The notes under the pieces were generated by a model that did no database searches, had not been told where the DNA came from, and was given only the letters and a program-made list of their open reading frames with translations. Shown piece by piece: positions 1 through 6,040 of a stretch of DNA of 6,417 nt; positions within the stretch are counted from its first letter, which is position 1; each line of letters opens with the position of its first letter. Source of the stretch: Bacillota bacterium (lineage in GTDB: Bacteria > Bacillota > DSM-12270 > Thermacetogeniales > Thermacetogeniaceae); contig DAOURU010000068.1 in assembly GCA_030627585.1 (NCBI GenBank), positions 1-6,417 on the forward strand. The letters run 5' to 3'. The position numbers and the translations under genes are program-made.

Positions 1-480
1 CCTTGCCCTTGCGGCTTTTTAGGAGACCCGAATAAGGAGTGTACGTGTACCCCTTATCAGGCCCAACGCTACCGCAACCGTATCTCCGGCCCTCTTTTAG
101 ATCGGATTGATCTCCAGGTTGAAGTTCCTCGTTTAGAGCTTAAGGATCTTGAGGAGAATACAGAAGAAGAAGCGTCATCTGTAATTAGAGAAAGAGTTCT
201 TAAGGCTCGTGAGAGACAGCAAGCACGTTTTCAAAACGAAGGAATTTCTTATAATTCAGAATTGCAAAATCGCCAAATTAAAATTTTTTGTCAATTGAAA
301 AGGGATTCCCGGCAGTTGCTTACTAAGATTTTTCGGAAGTTAAACCTCAGTATGCGGGCCTATGATCGGGTATTAAAAGTTGCCCAAACAATTGCGGATT
401 TAGCAGGATCAGAGCAAATAGAAATGCTGCACGTAGCAGAAGCGATTCAATATCGTTGTTTTGACCGCCCTCTCTGGTAA
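1..480 (+). CDS. YifB/ComM family AAA+ ATPase (Mg-chelatase-like), C-terminal part
   Basis: The reading frame is open from the first base and ends in TAA, giving the last 159 residues. It opens with PCPCG, the end of the NPCPCG motif of the family. Four cysteines in two CxC pairs (visible residues 2, 4, 14, 16) look like a small metal site. RYRNRISGPLLDRIDL (24-39) is the highly conserved block carrying arginines of the AAA+ core. The rest is the Mg_chelatase_C helical domain, ending in the usual YRxxDRxxW pattern (151-159). Family members are about 500 residues, so roughly 350 residues lie upstream of the window. Known role: ComM of Vibrio is a hexameric helicase that aids branch migration during natural transformation. 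The role of the Firmicute YifB proteins is less certain. The start codon is not in the window. Identification is very secure; function in this organism is inferred. Confidence 0.93.
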   Translation, partial: PCPCGFLGDPNKECTCTPYQAQRYRNRISGPLLDRIDLQVEVPRLELKDLEENTEEEASSVIRERVLKARERQQARFQNEGISYNSELQNRQIKIFCQLKRDSRQLLTKIFRKLNLSMRAYDRVLKVAQTIADLAGSEQIEMLHVAEAIQYRCFDRPLW

Positions 481-507
481 GGTTAATTTTAAAATATTCT
501 GAGTGGA

Positions 508-514
508 AGGAGGT
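508..514 (+). promoter_or_regulatory. Ribosome binding site of the BFN gene
   Basis: AGGAGGT is an almost full Shine-Dalgarno match and sits 7 nt before the ATG at 522. It fixes this start and excludes a longer protein reaching into the ComM-like gene. Confidence 0.85.
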
Positions 515-521
515 ATCTTTC

Positions 522-1001
522 ATGATTCCTGTTCAGGTAAAAGAGATTGCCTTTGACCTTTCTTTAAGTCCCGTTGTTCTGCTTGTAGACCAAGCCAAGG
601 AGCGCGTCCTCCCTATCTGGGTAGGACCTTTTGAGGCCCAGGCAATAGCCATGGCCATCCAGGGCGTGCTGGCACCTCGTCCCATGACACACGATCTGAT
701 GAAATCAGTTTGTGAACATTTAGGTGCATCCGTTCGTCGTGTCATCATCAACGATATCCGCGATGGCACCTATTATGCAGAAGTGCATTTACAAACCATG
801 TCGGGAGAGGTAATTGTCGACTCTCGACCTAGTGACGCAATTGCCCTGGCTTTACGAACGGGAGCGAAATTATTTATCTCCGAAAAGGTTGCCGGGTATA
901 CCCTTGCTGTAGAAGAACTGGTAAATGAAGAACAGCAGGAAGAACTAAGGCGCATTTTGGGATTAATCAGTCCTGATGATTATAAAAAATCCTTGCATTA
1001 A
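522..1001 (+). CDS. Bifunctional nuclease family protein (BFN, DUF151)
   Basis: This is a complete 159-residue protein. The BFN/DUF151 domain fills residues 1 to about 130, with the family hallmarks LPIWVGPFEAQAIA (30-43), RPMTHDLM (53-60) and DSRPSDAIALALR (100-112). The last 30 residues are a charged Glu-rich helix. No signal peptide or membrane segment is seen, so it should be cytosolic. Plant members have been reported to have both DNase and RNase activity; the bacterial members are mostly known from structures (for example in Thermotoga), and their physiological role is unclear. The ATG start is supported by AGGAGGT 7 nt upstream. The gene follows the ComM-like gene by 41 nt on the same strand, so the two may be co-transcribed, and a hairpin terminator follows. 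The family call is secure; nuclease activity is transferred from homologues. Confidence 0.93.
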   Translation: MIPVQVKEIAFDLSLSPVVLLVDQAKERVLPIWVGPFEAQAIAMAIQGVLAPRPMTHDLMKSVCEHLGASVRRVIINDIRDGTYYAEVHLQTMSGEVIVDSRPSDAIALALRTGAKLFISEKVAGYTLAVEELVNEEQQEELRRILGLISPDDYKKSLH

Positions 1002-1059
1002 ACTGGTCAGCAAAATGCAATCCTTTTCTTGGGCGAGATTTGTTTCAAGTTTTAGTCAT

Positions 1060-1097
1060 AAAAAAGAGGGGAGAGAGTTCCCTCCTGCCTCTTTTTT
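1060..1097. terminator. Bidirectional intrinsic terminator between convergent genes
   Basis: A perfect 10-bp inverted repeat (AAAAAAGAGG at 1060-1069 against CCTCTTTTTT at 1088-1097) is extended inward by GGAG (1070-1073) pairing with CTCC (1082-1085). A 2-nt bulge (1086-1087) separates the two stems and the loop is 8 nt. The T-run serves the plus strand and the A-run serves the minus strand. The hairpin lies 58 nt after the BFN stop and 12 nt after the stop of the minus-strand CBM25-like gene, as expected of a shared terminator. The rest of 1002-1109 shows nothing else recognisable. Confidence 0.85.
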
Positions 1098-1109
1098 CTA
1101 CTACGCAAA

Positions 1110-1412
1110 TTAACGTCCGATTCGATAGCTCCAGTTAAGACCATTATTATTATCCCAGTTATTGGCGCTATCTTTGAAGCAAAAGTTAAACTGGTCAGCT
1201 TTCGTAATCTCTATGGTTTGTTCCCACTCATCCCCTTCCTTGCTCATCTTGTAATTATAGATATTTTCCCACGGCCCGATTCCGGAGCCTGTATGAAGCC
1301 AGATTTGATCTGCACCAGCTTGGGCCAGCATGCCATGGTACCTGATTTTTACTTTGTCTCCAACCTTTTTTGGAATCGGTGAAATAGAGAACGCAGAGTG
1401 TAAATCGTACAA
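1110..1412 (-). CDS. Stand-alone CBM25-like starch/glycogen-binding protein
   Basis: A 100-residue protein that is nearly all one carbohydrate-binding module of the CBM25/CBM53 type. The fold pattern is visible: VGDKVKIRYHG (17-27), QIWLHTGSG and W48 (36-48), W63, and FNFCFKDSANNWDNNNGLNWSYRI (75-98), where the F-x-D...WDNN...NW/NY ending is the family signature. The Bacillus CBM25 binding site, as I recall it, uses one His and two Trp; H40, W48 and W86 here match by order and near-identical spacing, so sugar binding is probably retained. There is no signal peptide, membrane segment or catalytic domain, so it should act in the cytosol, perhaps on glycogen. The start is TTG with AAGGGAGGG upstream. 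It lies 62 nt after the DUF3786 gene; I see no hairpin terminator or convincing promoter in that gap. Family call good; target and role unknown. Confidence 0.82.
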   Translation of the reverse strand: MYDLHSAFSISPIPKKVGDKVKIRYHGMLAQAGADQIWLHTGSGIGPWENIYNYKMSKEGDEWEQTIEITKADQFNFCFKDSANNWDNNNGLNWSYRIGR

Positions 1413-1418
1413 TGTAAG

Positions 1419-1427
1419 CCCTCCCTT
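1419..1427 (-). promoter_or_regulatory. Ribosome binding site supporting a TTG start
   Basis: On the minus strand AAGGGAGGG lies with its GGAGG core 7 nt before the TTG at 1412. No in-frame ATG exists before residue 28, which lies inside the domain, so this site decides the start of the CBM25-like gene. Confidence 0.75.
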
Positions 1428-1474
1428 GTTTTCTTTTATTTTTATTATGAAAAAGGGAAGGGGTTTTTATGCTC

Positions 1475-2077
1475 TCAAGCAGCAGCTTTTTTCAAGTGTC
1501 TTGTAATAATTAAACCCAACACATATAAAGCAGCCGTCGATAAGTATTTAGGGGCTACAGCATCGAAAACCATATTCGCCCTTGCGGGAAATTCTTCGTC
1601 TCCCACCCATAAGATAATTGCAACTAAAAGACGCGGGAAAACTGGAATTAGAACCCCAAGATCTCCAATTTTCAGTTCTTTGCCACCCAAGGTTTGGGCA
1701 GCTTCAAGCAATTTTCCGGGTTGGCCACCAAAACATTCAGCAAGAGGTTCTACAGCCTCGACTTTAAAGGGACGGTCGTGGTACATTCCGTTGGGCAGTT
1801 CGGAATAGGAAATCCAACGGTTGGTTAAGGAGTCTCCTGGAGCTTGACTGAGGTACTGAAGAATAAGAGCCCTTTCCTCTAAACTAAGATTAGTCGGTCC
1901 TTCCTCGGCTACGACATTCCCATCTGGATAAGAAACTTTGTAATATTTATTTAGGTAGGGAAGCCTGATTGTGTTTCCCTGAACATCATATTTGCTGCCG
2001 CTTAATTCTGCCATTTCCTTGAGATCATGTTGTGCAAACTCTCTCTGTGCTTCAAGAAAGGTTTCGAGGTACTGCAT
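1475..2077 (-). CDS. DUF3786 domain-containing protein
   Basis: A 200-residue protein that I recognise as DUF3786, a family of unknown function seen in anaerobic bacteria and archaea. Visible features from the ATG: an acidic N-terminal helix (2-28); a short strand region with IRLPYLNKYYKVSYPDG (37-53); the helix LSLEERALILQYL (65-77); WISYSELPNGMYHD (88-101); a hydrophobic stretch around 141-158; and the family-typical WVGDEEFPARANMVFDAVAPKYLS (157-180) before a final helix ending KKAAA. It has no cysteine cluster and no clear transmembrane helix; its one Cys is not part of a metal motif. The ATG at 2077 overlaps the glcF stop (TGATG). Two in-frame TTG codons just upstream (2083, 2080) have better spacing to the AGGAGG, so the true start may be up to 2 residues earlier. 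Coupling to glcF suggests a function tied to the oxidase, but nothing shows what it does. Confidence 0.8.
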   Translation of the reverse strand: MQYLETFLEAQREFAQHDLKEMAELSGSKYDVQGNTIRLPYLNKYYKVSYPDGNVVAEEGPTNLSLEERALILQYLSQAPGDSLTNRWISYSELPNGMYHDRPFKVEAVEPLAECFGGQPGKLLEAAQTLGGKELKIGDLGVLIPVFPRLLVAIILWVGDEEFPARANMVFDAVAPKYLSTAALYVLGLIITRHLKKAAA

Positions 2078-3378
2078 CAACAACGCCCCCTCCTTGATTT
2101 TGTCTTGTTTGCCCCTCTTTCCTTGTTTGCCTTGCGTGAAGGGTAAGTCATGCTCAGCAGTTCGGCTAAATGGAGAACCCGAACGGGTGATTTTTCTAGT
2201 TCAAGAACATGGCGAAGTTGCATTATGCACGAAGGACAACCTGTAATCACGAGATCTGCACAAGTTTGCTGGATGTTTTGCACTTTTCGACGGCCAATTT
2301 TAGTTGCTAAATTATGATAAGTCAGGTTGAAGGAGCCAGCCGCGCCGCAGCACCGATCAGACTCCTTCATTTCCTTAAACGCGAGACCCGGTACCATCTT
2401 GATCAGCTTCCGGGGGGCCCCGGATACTCCCTGACCCCTCTTAAGGTGGCAGGGATCATGGTAAGTTACAAGGCCTGGAATTTCGTTTTCTCCCGCATGA
2501 AAAGAAACAGCTTCACTTAAGAATTGGCTAAAATCTAAGACCTTAGCGGCAAAAGCTCTTGCTTCAGGTGTTTCTACAAGATCGGCATATTCTTTTAACA
2601 TACTTCCGCAAGAGGCGCAATCGGTGATTACGACATCTACCCCCGCTTTCTGGAATACATCGATGTTTTTTCGGGCCAATTCAATTGCGGTCTTTTCATC
2701 ACCGCCGGCCAGGGCGGGAATTCCGCAACACCACTGTTCAGGAATGAGCACTTCCAATTCGTGGTTGCGGAGGACATTAATTACCGCATAACCGGTAGCA
2801 TGATAGACAAAGTTGGTAAGGCAACCTGTATAATAAGCAACCCGGAGCTTGGGTCGAGAACATGTAAAAAGGCGGGGAACCTGCTTTCGGAACGGGTGTT
2901 TCGCCATTTTAGGCAAAAGATGTTCTTTTTGAGCAAGCTCTCCTCTAAAAACTTCTAAAATACGGCTTTTCCGTACCAGCCATTGGAGTCCGGCCCTCTG
3001 GTAAAAGTACCCCAGTTGGGCAGCCAGAGTAAGCCTCCCGTTATTTTTAAGCAGGTGTTGAAAAATATTTTTTTTCACAAAAGAAATGCTCTTTTCCCGC
3101 GCGATTTCCTGGCGCGCCGCCAGGATCATCCGGTCTACAGGTATGCTGTTAGGACACTGCTCGACACAAGCTTTACACAAAAGACATAAACTCATAATTT
3201 CTTTCATTTTAGAAGAAAGCGGGAGCTTCCCCTCAAGGTGACTTTTTAACAAAAAAAGTTTGCCTCTTGCGACATAGGGTTCGGTCTTCGTTTCTCCATA
3301 AAGAGGACAGACGGCTTGACAGCTGCCGCATTTACTGCACCGATTGAGATAAGCGGTGGTTTTTGCAAGGTTATTCAT
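2077..3378 (-). CDS. glcF: Glycolate oxidase-type iron-sulfur subunit (GlcF)
   Basis: A 433-residue iron-sulfur partner of an FAD-linked 2-hydroxyacid dehydrogenase; it should carry electrons from the FAD subunit to a membrane or soluble acceptor. Two 4Fe-4S motifs sit near the N-terminus: CSKCGSCQAVCP (Cys 14, 17, 20, 24) and CLLCKACVEQCP (65, 68, 71, 75). Two CCG domains follow, with Cys 186, 217-218, 254, 257 and Cys 310, 343-344, 381, 384, as in GlcF and related heterodisulfide reductase subunits. All expected cysteines are present. Length is near the E. coli protein (about 407) plus a basic tail of about 20 residues after 413 (rich in Lys/Arg). I chose ATG at 3378, 1 nt after the glcD stop, with GGAG 8 nt upstream; a TTG five codons earlier is possible but lies over the binding site. 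Its stop overlaps the DUF3786 start. The family is secure; substrate is not. Confidence 0.92.
   Translation of the reverse strand: MNNLAKTTAYLNRCSKCGSCQAVCPLYGETKTEPYVARGKLFLLKSHLEGKLPLSSKMKEIMSLCLLCKACVEQCPNSIPVDRMILAARQEIAREKSISFVKKNIFQHLLKNNGRLTLAAQLGYFYQRAGLQWLVRKSRILEVFRGELAQKEHLLPKMAKHPFRKQVPRLFTCSRPKLRVAYYTGCLTNFVYHATGYAVINVLRNHELEVLIPEQWCCGIPALAGGDEKTAIELARKNIDVFQKAGVDVVITDCASCGSMLKEYADLVETPEARAFAAKVLDFSQFLSEAVSFHAGENEIPGLVTYHDPCHLKRGQGVSGAPRKLIKMVPGLAFKEMKESDRCCGAAGSFNLTYHNLATKIGRRKVQNIQQTCADLVITGCPSCIMQLRHVLELEKSPVRVLHLAELLSMTYPSRKANKERGANKTKSRRGRC
2089..2094 (-). promoter_or_regulatory. Ribosome binding site of the DUF3786 gene, inside glcF
   Basis: AGGAGG on the minus strand lies within the last codons of glcF. 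It is 5, 8 and 11 nt from the TTG (2083), TTG (2080) and ATG (2077) candidate starts, so it supports translation here but does not settle which codon is used. Confidence 0.7.
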
Positions 3379-3379
3379 T

Positions 3380-4762
3380 TTATCCACTCCCAAAGATTTT
3401 ACCCGGATTAAGTATGTTGTTGGGGTCTAGTGCTTTCTTGATAGCACGCATTACCTCAAACCCCACCTCTCCTGTTTCCAGTTTAAGGTAGGGCGCTTTC
3501 ATGGTTCCAATTCCGTGTTCACCGGATAAAGTTCCACCTAATTCTACTGCGGCTTGAAACAGTTCCCCTATCGCCTTTTCGACCCGCTCCATTTCTTCAG
3601 AATCGTTCTTGTCACAAAGAATATTGGGGTGTAAATTTCCGTCACCAGCATGCCCAAAAATAGCTAAGTTTAATTGATAGCGGAAGGCGATTTCTTTTAA
3701 CCTTCTCACCATTACAGGGATTTGACTCCGGGGAACAGCAATATCTTCGCTGATTTTCGTGGGTTTAATTTGCACAACTGCAGCAGAAACAGCCCTTCGG
3801 GCTGCCCAAATTTCTTCCCTTTCTTTCTCGTTTTTAGCAATTTTAACCTCTCGGGCTCCATTAGCCCGGCTGAGTTCTCCAACCTGATTTATCTGTTTTT
3901 CAACTAAATCAATGGGCCCGTCAACCTCAATAATGAGAACGGCCTCGGCATCTAAAGGAAGCCCGAGTTGAAGATAGTTTTCTACACAGCGCATTGTAAT
4001 GTCATCCATCAATTCCAGAGTTACGGGAATAATTCCCTGTTTAATAATAAGTGTAACGGTTTTGGCTGCGTCGTCAAGCCGCTCGTAAACTATCATCATC
4101 GTTTTTTTTGCTTCGGGTTTGGGAATTAAACGCAAGATAATCTTAGTAATGATTCCTAAAGTACCCTCTGAGCCCGTATACAGCCGAGTTAAATCGTAAC
4201 CGGTAACACTTTTTACTGTTTTGCCGCCCGTTTGCAGAATTTCACCTTTTGGAGTTACTATCTCCAGGCCCAGTACGTAATCCCTGGTAACTCCATATTT
4301 AAAAGCCCGGGGGCCTCCTGCACACTCCGCTACATTCCCTCCAATCGTGGATGTCTTTAAACTGGCCGGGTCAGGTGGGTAAAAAAGCCCGCGTTTTTCT
4401 ACTTCTTCCTGGAGGTGGGCGGTAATAACTCCGGGTTCGACCGTCGCAACCAGATTTTCTTCATCTATTTCTAAAATCCGGTCCATTCTGTTTAAGTCTA
4501 ATATCACGCCGCCTTTAACCGGCAGCGAACCACCGCTCAGCCCCGTTCCTGCACCCCGAGGGATTACCGGAAATAAATGAAGGTTCGCTAATTTTAGAAT
4601 TTTTTGAATTTGTTCGGTACACGTGGGGCGGATTACAAGATCAGGAAGAAAAGCCTCCGGCGTGCTGTCGTAACCATAACATAATCTTTCCTCAAGGGTA
4701 GTGAAAACATTTTCTTTACCTAAAATCTTTTGAATCTCATTAATTAAAGAAGAAGAAAGCAT
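3380..4762 (-). CDS. glcD: FAD-linked 2-hydroxyacid dehydrogenase subunit GlcD
   Basis: A 460-residue flavoprotein that should oxidise a 2-hydroxyacid such as D-lactate or glycolate to the 2-oxoacid. The FAD-binding PCMH domain covers about 38-215, with PRGAGTGLSGG (68-78), STIGGNVAECAGG (138-150), KYGVTRDYVLG (155-165) and TGSEGTLGI (196-204). The FAD-oxidase C domain follows to the end, with ED (339-340), GHAGDGNLHPN (370-380), GEHGIG (414-419) and the terminal NPGKIF (452-457). H371, H378 and E415 fit the metal-binding and substrate site known from D-lactate and D-2-hydroxyglutarate dehydrogenases; H416 is the conserved neighbour. Length matches clostridial GlcD/LctD proteins (about 460-470). 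The ATG has GGGGAGG 9 nt upstream. It lies 33 nt after the LarA-like gene and 1 nt before glcF. There is no GlcE, and no electron-transfer flavoprotein genes adjoin, so the acceptor is probably reached through GlcF. The exact substrate cannot be read from the sequence. Confidence 0.93.
   Translation of the reverse strand: MLSSSLINEIQKILGKENVFTTLEERLCYGYDSTPEAFLPDLVIRPTCTEQIQKILKLANLHLFPVIPRGAGTGLSGGSLPVKGGVILDLNRMDRILEIDEENLVATVEPGVITAHLQEEVEKRGLFYPPDPASLKTSTIGGNVAECAGGPRAFKYGVTRDYVLGLEIVTPKGEILQTGGKTVKSVTGYDLTRLYTGSEGTLGIITKIILRLIPKPEAKKTMMIVYERLDDAAKTVTLIIKQGIIPVTLELMDDITMRCVENYLQLGLPLDAEAVLIIEVDGPIDLVEKQINQVGELSRANGAREVKIAKNEKEREEIWAARRAVSAAVVQIKPTKISEDIAVPRSQIPVMVRRLKEIAFRYQLNLAIFGHAGDGNLHPNILCDKNDSEEMERVEKAIGELFQAAVELGGTLSGEHGIGTMKAPYLKLETGEVGFEVMRAIKKALDPNNILNPGKIFGSG
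3383..3391 (-). promoter_or_regulatory. Ribosome binding site of glcF, inside the glcD end
   Basis: GGGAGTGGA on the minus strand forms the last codons of glcD. Its GGAG lies 8 nt before the ATG at 3378. This favours that ATG over the in-frame TTG at 3393, which would have the site inside its own coding sequence. Confidence 0.75.
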
Positions 4763-4771
4763 TCTCCAGAA

Positions 4772-4778
4772 CCTCCCC
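4772..4778 (-). promoter_or_regulatory. Ribosome binding site of glcD
   Basis: GGGGAGG on the minus strand, 9 nt before the ATG at 4762, lies in the 33-nt gap after the LarA-like gene. The gap is too short for a convincing promoter or terminator, which supports co-transcription. Confidence 0.75.
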
Positions 4779-4795
4779 GTCGACCTCGAACATTT

Positions 4796-6040
4796 TTAAG
4801 AAACAAGTTTTCCGTTGGAAAATGTCATTTCTCTTCCTTCGCCTGTAATTGTCAGGAAGGGATTTGCTTTTGCTTCCTGGAAGAGAGCCGCGGAAAACTC
4901 AACCTCATTTAATTCTAAAGTGTTTTGAATGATCAGGACGCGCGCCCTTTCTGGATTTTCTGTTCCCAAACTCCGGAGCGCCATTTGAATAGCTTCCATA
5001 TCGGTAGGAAAGTGCAGCGGGACCATTGCCCGCTGGACAAAGGTTGTACTAAGGACATTCAAATATGTAACCCTCCAATCAACTTTGGCAAGAAGGCGAT
5101 CTGTAGTGAAATCTGCAAGACCGATCCCTGTAGCATTGCCTTCCGAACGGTCTGCCAGATCCAGAACGGCAATTCTTTTAATCCGGGGTGCTTCAGGTTC
5201 CGATTCTCCTTGAATTCGCAGGCGCCCGATTAAATTGGTATCCATACCTGTCCCGCTAAAACACTTTCCCATTTCTCTGATGATCAGCAGGTCAAGTTCC
5301 TGAAAAGGGAGCCGGGGCATCAAAGAACGCGCCTTATTTAGCAATTGTTGTTCTTTCTTAAAAAATTCTTCCGGTTCCACTCCTTCGATGCAGGCGGTTT
5401 GGTCCCGCGCGTTTTCAATTATTGCGAGGCCATATAAAACAGGAATATTTGCAAGAATAAAATCCGCCACCTGCGGGATATACTTTCTTAACCCCCCGGG
5501 GCCGAATCTGTGGAGAATAGCTGCACCCTGGGGATTTCCCAGGCCAACGGCAAGCATTTTCATTAAGCCGCTTTCCACGGGCCCCCGAAACGAAGTATGG
5601 GGTTTAACCCGATTTACGACAATAATTCCGTCGCTTCCCAGGGCGGCTTTATTAAAAAAAACAGGAATTTCGGGAGCCGCTTCTCCAATTGTTGCTGCTT
5701 CCCCCGTAGCCTCAATGGGTACTCCCATTTTTTCCTCGGTAATTCCAAGTCCGGCTAAGACCTTTTTTTGACCCTCCGGACTGCCTCCTCCGTGGGACCC
5801 CATCGCCGGTACGAGATAAGGTTGGAAGCCGTTTTCTTTTAACATCTCAAGAACCGTCGTTAAGATCGGGAGAATATCTGAAATCCCGCGGCTCCCGGCT
5901 GTAACCGCAATACGAGCCCCCTTTTTTGTCTCTTCCCAAAATCTTGCTTTTTCAAAAGCCTTTTTTGCTTCTTCCCGGACATTTTCGACGCGCGGAGCGG
6001 GCAGATCGTAATGCGCGCGATACATAACAGGATATTTCAC
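4796..6040 (-). CDS. LarA-superfamily protein (DUF2088; putative Ni-dependent 2-hydroxyacid racemase/epimerase)
   Basis: A 414-residue member of the lactate racemase (LarA) superfamily. Typical blocks are AGSRGI (48-53), PAMGSHGGGSPEGQ (78-91), IVVNRVKPHTSFRG (140-153), SGLMKMLAVGLGNPQGA (157-173) and ILHRFG (175-180). LarA of Lactobacillus uses His108 and His174 as acid/base, Lys184 to hold the pyridinium nickel-pincer cofactor, and His200 as a nickel ligand. H83, H148, K161 and H177 here fall in the same order with closely similar spacing (K to H exactly 16), so the cofactor site seems kept. No LarB, LarC or LarE cofactor-making gene is in the window. The start is GTG, overlapping the upstream hydrolase stop by 4 nt, with GGGGGAG 6 nt before it. 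The glcD gene follows, so a shared hydroxyacid substrate is likely. Superfamily call is strong; racemase activity and substrate are inferred, and many homologues have other or unknown substrates. Confidence 0.82.
   Translation of the reverse strand: MKYPVMYRAHYDLPAPRVENVREEAKKAFEKARFWEETKKGARIAVTAGSRGISDILPILTTVLEMLKENGFQPYLVPAMGSHGGGSPEGQKKVLAGLGITEEKMGVPIEATGEAATIGEAAPEIPVFFNKAALGSDGIIVVNRVKPHTSFRGPVESGLMKMLAVGLGNPQGAAILHRFGPGGLRKYIPQVADFILANIPVLYGLAIIENARDQTACIEGVEPEEFFKKEQQLLNKARSLMPRLPFQELDLLIIREMGKCFSGTGMDTNLIGRLRIQGESEPEAPRIKRIAVLDLADRSEGNATGIGLADFTTDRLLAKVDWRVTYLNVLSTTFVQRAMVPLHFPTDMEAIQMALRSLGTENPERARVLIIQNTLELNEVEFSAALFQEAKANPFLTITGEGREMTFSNGKLVS

Noticed and set aside
481..507. AT-rich gap before the BFN gene as a promoter
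   Set aside because: TAAAAT-like words are present but no paired -35 element; read-through from the ComM-like gene is equally likely.
1444..1449. CATAAT on the minus strand as a -10 box for the CBM25-like gene
   Set aside because: It matches 5 of 6 bases, but no -35 element is found at the right distance, and the gap is AT-rich enough to give such hits by chance.
1450..1468. A-run, G-rich centre, T-run that could be a terminator after the DUF3786 gene
   Set aside because: Only A-T pairs could form the stem and the centre is all purines, so no stable hairpin results.
1992..2246. Plus-strand open frame of 84 codons across the DUF3786/glcF junction
   Set aside because: It is antisense to two well-supported genes, has no recognisable domain and no good ribosome binding site.
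4925..5233. Plus-strand open frame of 102 codons
   Set aside because: It is antisense to the LarA-like gene with no family resemblance.
5388..5771. Plus-strand open frame of 127 codons
   Set aside because: It lies wholly antisense to the conserved core of the LarA-like gene, and its composition is that of a reverse-frame shadow.
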